Part shown: one piece after another, positions 33,497-41,375 of the stretch
How positions within the stretch are numbered: position 1 is the first letter of the stretch
Layout of the letters: every line of letters begins with the position of its first letter
Source: Chitinophagaceae bacterium
Lineage (GTDB): Bacteria > Bacteroidota > Bacteroidia > Chitinophagales > Chitinophagaceae
Length of the DNA stretch: 64,000 nucleotides
Assembly (NCBI GenBank): GCA_014879565.1
Contig: JACSRW010000032.1
Location: 124,001-188,000, forward strand
Direction: 5' to 3'
The notes under the pieces: generated by a model
Seen by the model: only the letters and a program-made list of their open reading frames with translations
What the model was told of the DNA's origin: nothing
Databases searched by the model: none
Translations under genes and position numbers: made by a program

Positions 33497-35839
33497 TCAG
33501 TCTTCCTTATTTTCTTTCCGGAGTTTTTTCCACCAGGGTGATTTTTTTACGATCTCGTGGGTGGAGGTTTTACTCTTTATCTGGGCATCCACAACGGCAA
33601 TGAGAGCCATATTCAGGATGCTCCGGACGGAACTGCCCAGTTGCAGCACATGCACCGGTTTTTTCAGTCCCAGCAGAATGGGCCCCACGGCGTCGGCCAT
33701 TTCCAGTTCCTTCATCAGGTTATAGGCAATATTACCGGATGCCAGGTTCGGGAAGATCAGGGTATTCACATCCTGGTCTACCAGTTCACTGAAAGGGTAA
33801 TTTTCCTTCATGAGTTCCTTATTAAACGCCACACTGGCCTGCATTTCTCCGTCTACGATGAGATTGGGCATTTTTTTCTTGACAATTTTCCGGGCTTCCG
33901 CCACCACTTTCGCTTCTGGCGAATCACTGCTGCCAAACGTGGAATAACTCAGCATGGCAATCCGCGGGGTAATATTGAAATGCCTTACTTCCCGGGCAGC
34001 CAGCAGGGTGATCTCCGCCAGTTCTTCCGCCGTGGGATTAAAATTCACCGTCGTATCTGCCAGGAACAGGGGGCCTTTTTTGGTCAGCATCATATACATG
34101 CCGGCTATCCGGGAAACCCCTTCCTCCGTGCCGATGGTTTGCAGAGCGGGACGGATCGTATCCGGGTAGTTTTTGGATAGCCCGGAAATCATAGCATCTG
34201 CATCTCCGCACTCCACCATCATACATCCATAGTAGTTCCGGTCTTTCATGATCTTCCGGGCTTCGTAGGCATTAAAGCCTTTACGACCTCTTTTGGCAAA
34301 GAAAATGTCCGCATACTGATTTCTCTTCTCTTCCTGGGCATCACTGCGGGGGTCAAAAATGGGCAGGTCATCAATATCAATGCCATTCACCTCTGCAATG
34401 GTGCGGATCTTATTTTCTTCACCCAGTAAAATCGGGTAACCAATTCCTTCATCAAAAATCAGCTGAGCGGATTTCAGAATCTTTACATTATCGGCCTCGG
34501 CAAATACAATTCGTTTGGGATCTTTCCGGGCCTTGTTGCCCAGCGCCCGCATTACCTGGTTGTCCAGGCCAAGGCGTTTATTCAGTTCGTTGGCATAGGC
34601 ATCCCAGTCGGCAATCGGATGTTTTGCCACCCCGCTTTCAATAGCGGCTTTGGCCACGGCCGGGGCCACGGTGGAGAGTAAGCGCGGATCAAGGGGTTTG
34701 GGAATAATATAATGTTCGCCAAAAACAATATTGGTTTCATTATACGCCATGTTCACAATATCCGGTACGGGTGTTTTGGCCAGTTCTGCCAGGGCCCTTA
34801 CGGCGGCCAGTTTCATGGCTTCATTGATCGTCGTGGCTTTTACATCCAGTGCGCCGCGAAAGATATAGGGGAATCCGAGTACATTATTTACCTGGTTGGG
34901 ATAATCACTCCGGCCGGTGGCCATAATAATATCTTTCCGGGCTTCAGTGGCTTCCTCCCAGCTGATTTCCGGATCCGGGTTAGCCATAGCAAAAACAATC
35001 GGGTTTTTGGCCATGGTTTTTACCATTTCCCCGGAAAGAACACCTCCTTTACTCAGTCCGATAAAAACATCCGCGTCTTTGAGCCCTTCCGCCAGTGACA
35101 GGTTTTTGCCGCCGCAAATGAATTCTTTCTTTAGTTCATCCAGGTCTGTGCGGCTTTCATGAATCAGTCCTTTGCTGTCGTATACCCTGAAATTTTCTTT
35201 TTTGGCGCCCAGGGCTATATACAGTTTCATGCAGGCAACAGCCGCAGCGCCGGCGCCGTTCACGACAAAACGGATCTTTTCGATTTTCTTTTTCTGGATT
35301 TCACAGGCATTCAGCAGGGCGGCGGCACTGATGATCGCGGTGCCGTGCTGGTCATCATGCATCACCGGGATATTCATCTGCTCTTTGAGTTTCTTTTCTA
35401 TGTAGAAACATTCAGGAGCCTTGATGTCTTCCAGGTTCACACCGCCAAATGTCGGTTCCAGGGCTTTTACAATCTGTACAAATTTTTCCGGATCTTTTTC
35501 ATTGATCTCGATATCAAAAACATCTATATCTGCAAAAATTTTAAACAACACACCCTTTCCTTCCATCACGGGTTTGCCTGCTTCGGGGCCGATGTCACCC
35601 AGACCGAGTACAGCTGTGCCGTTGCTGATCACCGCTACCAGGTTCCCCTTGGCGGTGTATTTGTATACATCTGCCGGATTAGCGGCGATTTCCAGACAGG
35701 GAACAGCTACACCGGGTGAATAAGCGAGGGAGAGATCTCTTTGTGTTTTGGCTTCCTTGGTAGGGATTACTTCAATTTTTCCGGGTCTTCCTTTGGCATG
35801 GTATTCCAACGCCTGTTGCTTACGGAGATCATTCTGCAT
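33497..35839 (-). CDS. maeB: NADP-dependent malic enzyme fused to a phosphotransacetylase-like domain
   Basis: The 780-residue MaeB-type protein decarboxylates malate to pyruvate. Residues 1-430 form the malic domain ([16 protein letters not shown], the metal/substrate block [23 protein letters not shown](P)-binding [20 protein letters not shown]). Residues 445-760 form a Pta-like domain ([48 protein letters not shown]) that in this family is regulatory and binds acetyl-CoA rather than being clearly catalytic. The architecture and length are normal for MaeB. A hairpin terminator follows. Confidence 0.95.
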   Translation of the reverse strand: MQNDLRKQQALEYHAKGRPGKIEVIPTKEAKTQRDLSLAYSPGVAVPCLEIAANPADVYKYTAKGNLVAVISNGTAVLGLGDIGPEAGKPVMEGKGVLFKIFADIDVFDIEINEKDPEKFVQIVKALEPTFGGVNLEDIKAPECFYIEKKLKEQMNIPVMHDDQHGTAIISAAALLNACEIQKKKIEKIRFVVNGAGAAAVACMKLYIALGAKKENFRVYDSKGLIHESRTDLDELKKEFICGGKNLSLAEGLKDADVFIGLSKGGVLSGEMVKTMAKNPIVFAMANPDPEISWEEATEARKDIIMATGRSDYPNQVNNVLGFPYIFRGALDVKATTINEAMKLAAVRALAELAKTPVPDIVNMAYNETNIVFGEHYIIPKPLDPRLLSTVAPAVAKAAIESGVAKHPIADWDAYANELNKRLGLDNQVMRALGNKARKDPKRIVFAEADNVKILKSAQLIFDEGIGYPILLGEENKIRTIAEVNGIDIDDLPIFDPRSDAQEEKRNQYADIFFAKRGRKGFNAYEARKIMKDRNYYGCMMVECGDADAMISGLSKNYPDTIRPALQTIGTEEGVSRIAGMYMMLTKKGPLFLADTTVNFNPTAEELAEITLLAAREVRHFNITPRIAMLSYSTFGSSDSPEAKVVAEARKIVKKKMPNLIVDGEMQASVAFNKELMKENYPFSELVDQDVNTLIFPNLASGNIAYNLMKELEMADAVGPILLGLKKPVHVLQLGSSVRSILNMALIAVVDAQIKSKTSTHEIVKKSPWWKKLRKENKED

Positions 35840-35954
35840 AAATAAATTATTTTATCATACGGCTTGCGGAGTGTGCAAGGTACAAAATATCAAAGGGAAT
35901 GGAGGTGACATAAATTACCTCCCTGTTATACTGCTGTTGCGTGAAAAAGACGTT

Positions 35955-37133
35955 TCAGTATTTTACGGAAACAGCCAGCCAGGCCATCATGCCCATACCC
36001 GTCTCAATCGCGTCTTCATCTATATTGAAAGTGGGGGTATGCACGCCGGCCGTGATACCTTTTTCTTTATTCATGGTACCGAGTCTGAAAAAGCAGGCGG
36101 GTATCTGCCGGGCATAGTAACCGAAATCTTCTGCACCCATCCGGAGTTCTGTTTCGGTTACATTTTCACTGCCCATATATTCTTTGGCGGCTGACATGGC
36201 TGCAGCGGTCAGTTTTTCATTATTGAAAACACAGGGATAACCCACGTCTATATGCAGATCAGCCTCACCACCCATGGCTGTCACCAGTTCTTCGGTGATT
36301 TTCCGGATCAGACCGTGTGCCCGGAAACGCCACTCTTCATCCATGGCACGGAAGGTGCCCATCAGTTTTACTTCATTGGGAATTACATTCGTGGTAGTGC
36401 CTCCGTTAAATGCCGTGATTGATAATACGGAGGGGTTAAACGGATTATTGTACCGGCTGATCACCTGTTGCAGCGCCAGTACCAGGTGAGCGCCGATTAA
36501 AACCGGATCGGTTACCAGTTGCGGGGAGGCTGCATGCCCTCCCTTACCGCGCAGGGTGAAATATAATTCATCGGCACTGGCCATCACTTTCCCTCCCCGG
36601 AAACTCAGTTTCCCTGTTTCCAGTATGGTATTGACATGCAAAGCAATAATGGCATCGGGTTTGGGATTTTCCAGTACCCCGTCACGGATCATCAGGGAAG
36701 CGCCTCCCGGATTTTTTTCCTCGCCGGGCTGGAATATCAGTTTAACGGTCCCTTCCCATTCGTCTTTTGTTTCCTGCAATATACGGGCGGCGCCAAGCAG
36801 ACAGGTGGTATGCACATCATGCCCGCAGGCGTGCATGACGCCTTCATTTTTTGAGGTATAGGGCAGGTCGTTTTCTTCTTTTATCGGCAGGGCATCCATA
36901 TCTGCCCGCAACGCAATTACACGGCTCTCCGGGTTTCGCCCCCTGATCAGGCCCACCACACCTGTCGTGGCCATCACGGTAAAAGGAATCCCCAGTTGCT
37001 GCAATTTCTCCTGAATAAACCGGGAGGTTTCAAATTCCTGGTAACTCAGTTCAGGGTGGGCATGCAGGTGATGACGGATCTCAATATATTCCGGCGCATA
37101 TTTTTTGGCCAGTGAGCTGATTCTGGATAACAT
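35955..37133 (-). CDS. M20-family amidohydrolase / N-acyl-amino-acid hydrolase
   Basis: A 392-residue metallo-amidohydrolase of the M20D group (hippurate hydrolase, IAA-amino acid hydrolase, N-acetyldiaminopimelate deacetylase-like). Metal motifs are HACGHDVHTTCLLGA and the FQPGEEKNPGGA block; the dimerisation region (FTLRGKGGHAASPQL) and the final EDFGYYARQIPACFFRLG are conserved. There is no signal peptide, so it is cytosolic. The start ATG is preceded by a -7 box four bases away, and that box overlaps a 41-bp palindrome. Confidence 0.93.
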   Translation of the reverse strand: MLSRISSLAKKYAPEYIEIRHHLHAHPELSYQEFETSRFIQEKLQQLGIPFTVMATTGVVGLIRGRNPESRVIALRADMDALPIKEENDLPYTSKNEGVMHACGHDVHTTCLLGAARILQETKDEWEGTVKLIFQPGEEKNPGGASLMIRDGVLENPKPDAIIALHVNTILETGKLSFRGGKVMASADELYFTLRGKGGHAASPQLVTDPVLIGAHLVLALQQVISRYNNPFNPSVLSITAFNGGTTTNVIPNEVKLMGTFRAMDEEWRFRAHGLIRKITEELVTAMGGEADLHIDVGYPCVFNNEKLTAAAMSAAKEYMGSENVTETELRMGAEDFGYYARQIPACFFRLGTMNKEKGITAGVHTPTFNIDEDAIETGMGMMAWLAVSVKY

Positions 37134-37137
37134 GCTG

Positions 37138-37145
37138 CAAAAATA
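37138..37145 (-). promoter_or_regulatory. -7 element (TATTTTTG) four bases before the M20 ATG
   Basis: Exact TAnnTTTG on the minus strand followed by CAGC and ATG. The element overlaps the left arm of the palindrome at 37142-37182. No -33 match. Confidence 0.45.
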
Positions 37146-37182
37146 AACAAACCATTCTGCCCGGCAGAATGGTTTGTTTATT
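37142..37182. terminator. 41-bp perfect palindrome, likely terminator of the SPOR gene
   Basis: Two 20-nt arms, each the exact reverse complement of the other (left arm 37142-37161, right arm 37163-37182), around a single central C. The core CCATTCTGCC / GGCAGAATGG is GC-richer than the AATAAACAAA / TTTGTTTATT flanks, which supply a T-rich tail in both directions. It lies 17 nt after the SPOR gene stop and directly upstream of the M20 gene. Confidence 0.7.
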
Positions 37183-37198
37183 GTGTGTTTTTTAGTTG

Positions 37199-37684
37199 TC
37201 AGAGGGAAATTTCTTCTTCTCCCGGTTTGAGCGGTTTTACTTCAATGATATCGTTCATAATAAAGACGCCTTTGGGAAAATAGACATTCAGCTTCTTCTG
37301 GTACTGTTCCGCCTCTTTCTTGTCCTTAAAGTTACCGGCTTTTACCTTATAATAAGGTGACTGGTGCCAGAGATAGGCTTTCAGTTCCGGGAAATAGGTA
37401 TAGACCTTGGTTTTGGCTTTCAGGGCCTCATCCCTGCTGGAGGTGCTGATGACCAGGAGGCGAAATCCCTTGTCAGTACGCCGGGCCGCCCGGCTGGTTT
37501 CCTCATTGATCTGTGCCTGTTTACGGATCAGCAGGTCTACCCGCTGATCTTTGTGTATGACGACATAAGAGGTGTCCTGCTGCTCCTTACCGCTGGTGTC
37601 TTTCAGGGGATTATGGGGCAGTTCCTGCGACCGGGAAACAAATCCGGCCAGTAGGAAGAGGCAGGTCAGCATTTTTTTCATCAT
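37199..37684 (-). CDS. SPOR-domain periplasmic protein
   Basis: A 162-residue protein with a signal peptide (MMKKMLTCLFLLAGFVSRSQ), a polar linker, and a C-terminal SPOR-like repeat region at about 80-150 (GFRLLVISTSSRDEALKAK; YYKVKAGNFKDKKEAEQYQ), the latter matching the canonical YKVRVGxFxxxxEAxxLxxxL pattern. SPOR domains bind denuded septal peptidoglycan. Start at ATG 37684 (or the next ATG, 37681) gives the normal signal peptide; an upstream in-frame start at 37711 is unlikely. Confidence 0.85.
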   Translation of the reverse strand: MMKKMLTCLFLLAGFVSRSQELPHNPLKDTSGKEQQDTSYVVIHKDQRVDLLIRKQAQINEETSRAARRTDKGFRLLVISTSSRDEALKAKTKVYTYFPELKAYLWHQSPYYKVKAGNFKDKKEAEQYQKKLNVYFPKGVFIMNDIIEVKPLKPGEEEISL

Positions 37685-37742
37685 AGACACAAATTGCAAA
37701 TATCTTACCAAAAATGAAAATGTCTTTTTGTTAAAAAAAAGA

Positions 37743-38624
37743 TCAGTACCCGCCGCCGGCTCCCGCTATGTTTTCCACCGGATGCCAGGTTGTTTTAATT
37801 TCCTGGGTGTCGAGGATCAGGTATGGAGATTCCCCCTCCCCGCCGGTCCAGTTCCGTTTGTCATAGAAAAAAACTCTTTTCAGGTTGGCAACCGATTTTT
37901 CCCGGATAAGCTTTTGAACCTCCGGATTTTCATCGCAGCTGATGACCGCATTGATGTCCATATGGCCGGCAAACCAGGGATTCAGTTCTTCCGGTTTTCC
38001 TGTAAGGATATTCACCACCCCGCCCGGCAGATCGGAAGCGTGCAGCACTTCTGCCAGCGTGATGGCGCAGAGTGGTTTTTCCTCAGAACCCAGCACCACA
38101 CAAGTATTGCCGCCTGTTATAACAGGGGCTATAACAGAAACTATACCCAGCAGGGAACTGTCCTGCGGAGCGATAATGCCTGCAACCCCCATGGGTTCGG
38201 GAACCGAAAAATTAAAATGCGGCGAGCCCACCGGGTTTACCGTGCTGAACAATTGCTGGTATTTATCGCACCAGCCTGCATAATAAATCAGCCGGTCAAT
38301 AGCCAGGTTCACTTCTTTTTCAGCGGCAGCTTTAGCCGAATCCTGCATCACCAGTTCTTCCACAAACTGGGCCTTTCTTCCTTCCAGCATTTCCGCCATC
38401 CGGTAAAGAATCTGCCCCCTGTTGAATGCAGCCCGGTTGCTCCAGCTCCCATAGGCGCTCCTAGCGGCCACCACGGCATCCCGCAGGTCTTTCCGGGAAC
38501 AAAGACAGACATTCGCCAGTTTTTTCCCGGACTTATTTTCCGGGGTGTAATAGCGCCCCGACTCCGTACGGGGAAACTGTCCGCCGATATAGATTTTGTA
38601 TGTTTTTAAAACTTCAAGTCTCAT
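37743..38624 (-). CDS. Truncated aldehyde dehydrogenase-like protein lacking the catalytic half (ALDH16-like second domain)
   Basis: A 293-residue protein that aligns with the N-terminal, NAD-binding half of aldehyde dehydrogenases (KIYIGGQFPRTESGRYY, AFNRGQILYRMAEMLEGRK, EPMGVAGIIAPQDSSLLGIV, CVVLGSEEKPLCAITLAEVL, ASDLPGGVVNILTG). It lacks the catalytic Glu motif (ELGG) and the catalytic Cys motif, and stops shortly after the ending NIAGAGGGY. The gene lies 70 nt downstream of a complete ALDH gene on the same strand, after an octamer array. A full ALDH plus a truncated, non-catalytic ALDH domain is the organisation of the ALDH16 family, where both are fused; here they appear as two genes. 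This assignment is inference. Confidence 0.8.
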   Translation of the reverse strand: MRLEVLKTYKIYIGGQFPRTESGRYYTPENKSGKKLANVCLCSRKDLRDAVVAARSAYGSWSNRAAFNRGQILYRMAEMLEGRKAQFVEELVMQDSAKAAAEKEVNLAIDRLIYYAGWCDKYQQLFSTVNPVGSPHFNFSVPEPMGVAGIIAPQDSSLLGIVSVIAPVITGGNTCVVLGSEEKPLCAITLAEVLHASDLPGGVVNILTGKPEELNPWFAGHMDINAVISCDENPEVQKLIREKSVANLKRVFFYDKRNWTGGEGESPYLILDTQEIKTTWHPVENIAGAGGGY

Positions 38625-38661
38625 GATGCCATTTTATAAACTTTATACACCTAATGCTTGT

Positions 38662-38701
38662 ATGAACTAGTTAACTAGTCCACTTGTTAATCGGTTAACT
38701 A
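38662..38701 (-). repeat. Degenerate octamer array (TAGTTAAC, 5 units) covering the ALDH stop codon
   Basis: Minus-strand units TAGTTAAC, CGATTAAC, AAGTGGAC, TAGTTAAC, TAGTTCAT. The ALDH stop TAA is inside the first unit. Orientation is sense to the ALDH gene. Confidence 0.7.
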
Positions 38702-40206
38702 ATCAGCTTCACATAAGGAAGTAAACCATGCAAGCCTCCTTCCCGTCCGTACCCGCTTTCTTTGAAACCTCCAAATGGAGAGGAGGGATCAAACTTGTTA
38801 AAGGTATTGGCCCAGATCACACCGGCCCGTATTCTTTTTGTCATGTTGAATATCTTGGAACCTTTGTCCGTCCATACCCCCGCGCTGAGCCCATAAGGGG
38901 TATTATTGGCCTTTTCAATTACTTCGTCATCGGTCCGGAAAGTAAGGATGGCGAGTACCGGCCCGAATATTTCTTCCTGTGCGATTCGGCTGCTCTGGGC
39001 TACCTGGGAGAAAAGAGTGGGCTTGCAGAAAAACCCTTTGCCGGGTAAACGGCAGTCGCTTTCATAAAATTCTGCCCCTTCTTTTTTACCGATGCTGATG
39101 TATTTGCGGATTGTATCCAGTTGCTGGCGGGAATTAATGGCTCCGATATCTGTGTTTTTATCAAGCGGGTCGCCCACAATCAGGGAAGCCATCCGGTCTT
39201 TCAGTTTACGGATGACTTCTTTCGCGACAGATTCCTGCACATAAAGCCGGGAGCCGGCACAGCATACATGGCCCTGGTTAAAAAAGATTCCGTTGATCAC
39301 CCCTTCCACGGCCTGGTCAAGCGGGGCGTCTTCAAAGATGATATTCGCTGCTTTGCCGCCGAGTTCAAGGGTGAGTTTTTTGGATGTACCTGCCGTACTT
39401 TGCTGAATAAGTTTTCCAATTTCGGTGGAACCGGTAAAGGCGATTTTACTGACACCCGGATGCTGTACCAGGGATGCACCGGTGGCACCGGCCCCCGTGA
39501 TAATATTTACTACACCGGGCGGAAGATCCGCTTCCCGGATGATTTCAGCCAGTTTGAGGGCAGTAAGCGGGGTGGTTTCAGCCGGTTTCAGTACAACAGT
39601 GTTTCCTGTTGCCAGCGCCGGGGCAATTTTCCAGGCAGCCATCAGCAGAGGAAAGTTCCAGGGAATAATTTGTCCCGCCACACCCAGCGGTTCCGTTTTC
39701 CGGTTAGGGAAAGCGTATTCCAGTTTGTCGGCCCAGCCGGCATAATAGAAAAAGTGATTGGCGGCTGTGGGCACATCAAAATCCCGGCTTTCGCGGATTG
39801 GTTTACCGCCGTCAAGGGTTTCAATCACCGCCAGTTCCCTGGCTTTTTCCTGGATCATCCGGGCTATACGGAAGATGTATTTGGCTCTTTCCCTGGCCGG
39901 CATTTTTTTCCAGGTCTTCTCATAAGCCTGCCCGGCGGCAGTAACCGCCTTATCCACATCCGCCACTCCCGCCTCGGCCACTTCACTCAGTTTTTCCTCC
40001 GTTGCCGGGTTGATCGTATCAAAGTATTTCTTGCTCAGGGGCGCTTCCCATTTTCCATTGATAAACAGCTCGTATCTTTTATCTATCCGGGCAACCGACT
40101 TGCTTTCCGGCGCCGGATCATACGTCCAGCCCGTTTGCAGGGAAACCCGGAGGGTGTTTTTACCGGCTGTCGTTTTTTTCCTAACCGGTTTTTTAGCAGT
40201 GGCCAT
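38695..40206 (-). CDS. Aldehyde dehydrogenase (catalytically complete)
   Basis: A 503-residue NAD(P)-dependent aldehyde dehydrogenase. Motifs include GVAGQIIPWNFPLLMAAWKI, the cofactor-binding FTGSTEIGK, the catalytic Glu in LTLELGGKAA (about 279), the catalytic Cys in GHVCCAGSR (about 313) and EEIFGPVL near the C-terminus. A basic N-terminal extension (ATAKKPVRKKTTAGKN) precedes the fold. Transcription order deoC-ALDH-truncated ALDH suggests a role in oxidising acetaldehyde released by the aldolase, the same neighbourhood seen in Actinobacteria; this is inferred. The stop codon is inside an octamer array. Confidence 0.93.
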   Translation of the reverse strand: MATAKKPVRKKTTAGKNTLRVSLQTGWTYDPAPESKSVARIDKRYELFINGKWEAPLSKKYFDTINPATEEKLSEVAEAGVADVDKAVTAAGQAYEKTWKKMPARERAKYIFRIARMIQEKARELAVIETLDGGKPIRESRDFDVPTAANHFFYYAGWADKLEYAFPNRKTEPLGVAGQIIPWNFPLLMAAWKIAPALATGNTVVLKPAETTPLTALKLAEIIREADLPPGVVNIITGAGATGASLVQHPGVSKIAFTGSTEIGKLIQQSTAGTSKKLTLELGGKAANIIFEDAPLDQAVEGVINGIFFNQGHVCCAGSRLYVQESVAKEVIRKLKDRMASLIVGDPLDKNTDIGAINSRQQLDTIRKYISIGKKEGAEFYESDCRLPGKGFFCKPTLFSQVAQSSRIAQEEIFGPVLAILTFRTDDEVIEKANNTPYGLSAGVWTDKGSKIFNMTKRIRAGVIWANTFNKFDPSSPFGGFKESGYGREGGLHGLLPYVKLIS

Positions 40207-40266
40207 GCATTTGTATTTACAAAATAAAATAGATGTCAGGGTTATAACGGTGTTGTATAGACGAAT

Positions 40267-41193
40267 TTAATCCGCGCTGAAATAGTTGCCAGCCTGATAC
40301 TGGCCGGTTTCCATCTTCACCAGCTGCATCAGTACATCATTGGCCAGGCTGCTGGCGCCGAAACGGAACCATTCGTTGGTCAGCCAGTCATCGCCCAGTA
40401 CTTCTTTCACCATCACCAGGTAATGAAGGGCCAGTTTGGATTTGGAAATACCACCGGCCGGTTTCATCCCGGTCATTTTTCCGGTTTTGTTATAAAAGTC
40501 ACGGATTGCTTCCAGCATCACGAGGGTAACCGGCAGGGTAGCCGCCGGCTGAATCTTCCCGGTGGAGGTTTTAATAAAATCAGCCCCTGCGTACATGGCG
40601 ATATCGCTGGCCCGTCTGATTTTATCATAGGTACCCAGTTCGCCGGTTTCCAGGATCACTTTTAACCGGGCCTGTCCGCAGGCTTCCTTAATGGCGGCGA
40701 TTTCATCAAACACAAAATTGTATTCGCCTTCATGAAATTTTCCCCGGCTGATGACCATATCCACTTCATCGGCCCCGTTGGCAACCGCGTACCGGGTATC
40801 TCTTAATTTGATATCCCGGGGGGCCTGGCCACTGGGAAAGGCGGTGGCCACGGAGGCTACTTTTATTCCGGATCCTTCAAGGGCCTTTTTGGCGGTTTTC
40901 ACCATACTGGGGTAAACACAGACAGCCGCCACTGCGGGCAGCCCGGGCAGGGCATCATGCGGATGCCGGGCCTTGTAACATAATTGTCTGACTTTTCCCT
41001 CGGTGTCTTTGCCTTCCAGGGTCGTGAGATCAATCATATTGAGCACCAGTCTGAGCCCGTCTTTTTTGGATTCGTTTTTTATACTGCGTTTGGTAAAACG
41101 GGCGGCTCTTTCTTCCACCCCCACCTGGTCAATCCGCGGACTGAGCCGGAAATCGGGCAGGTATTGTATTTCCTTTCTGAGAGGCATATTCAA
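40267..41193 (-). CDS. deoC: Deoxyribose-phosphate aldolase
   Basis: Cleaves 2-deoxyribose 5-phosphate to acetaldehyde and glyceraldehyde 3-phosphate in deoxynucleoside breakdown. The 308-residue protein has the Schiff-base lysine motif GADFIKTSTGK (about residue 207), the second active-site lysine region KPAGGISKSK, and AAVCVYPSMV early in the barrel. It is the longer class of DeoC, with an extra N-terminal 50 residues. It begins a probable operon with two aldehyde dehydrogenase genes downstream. Confidence 0.95.
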   Translation of the reverse strand: MNMPLRKEIQYLPDFRLSPRIDQVGVEERAARFTKRSIKNESKKDGLRLVLNMIDLTTLEGKDTEGKVRQLCYKARHPHDALPGLPAVAAVCVYPSMVKTAKKALEGSGIKVASVATAFPSGQAPRDIKLRDTRYAVANGADEVDMVISRGKFHEGEYNFVFDEIAAIKEACGQARLKVILETGELGTYDKIRRASDIAMYAGADFIKTSTGKIQPAATLPVTLVMLEAIRDFYNKTGKMTGMKPAGGISKSKLALHYLVMVKEVLGDDWLTNEWFRFGASSLANDVLMQLVKMETGQYQAGNYFSAD

Positions 41194-41203
41194 ATCTTGG
41201 GTT

Positions 41204-41211
41204 CAAAAGTA
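41204..41211 (-). promoter_or_regulatory. -7 element (TACTTTTG) of deoC
   Basis: Exact TAnnTTTG on the minus strand, ending 10 nt before the deoC ATG. No clear -33 element. Confidence 0.45.
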
Positions 41212-41375
41212 TAACTATTTATGGGGATTACCGGTGGGTAAATCTGTGCTAAAAGCCTGAAAGTTAAGTTGGTTTTTTCCGTCAAATGCCGGTTCCGTCT
41301 GTAAATGGAATGAGGCGGAACAGGGTTTTTTATGTAAAATCGCATTTCGGTAACTTTCAATAAAATCAAAACTGT

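Noticed and set aside
37572-38609. 345-codon plus-strand ORF
   Set aside because: Antisense to the truncated ALDH and SPOR genes, with no recognisable domain.
39121-40227. 368-codon plus-strand ORF
   Set aside because: It is the shadow of the aldehyde dehydrogenase gene; composition is that of antisense GC-rich codons.
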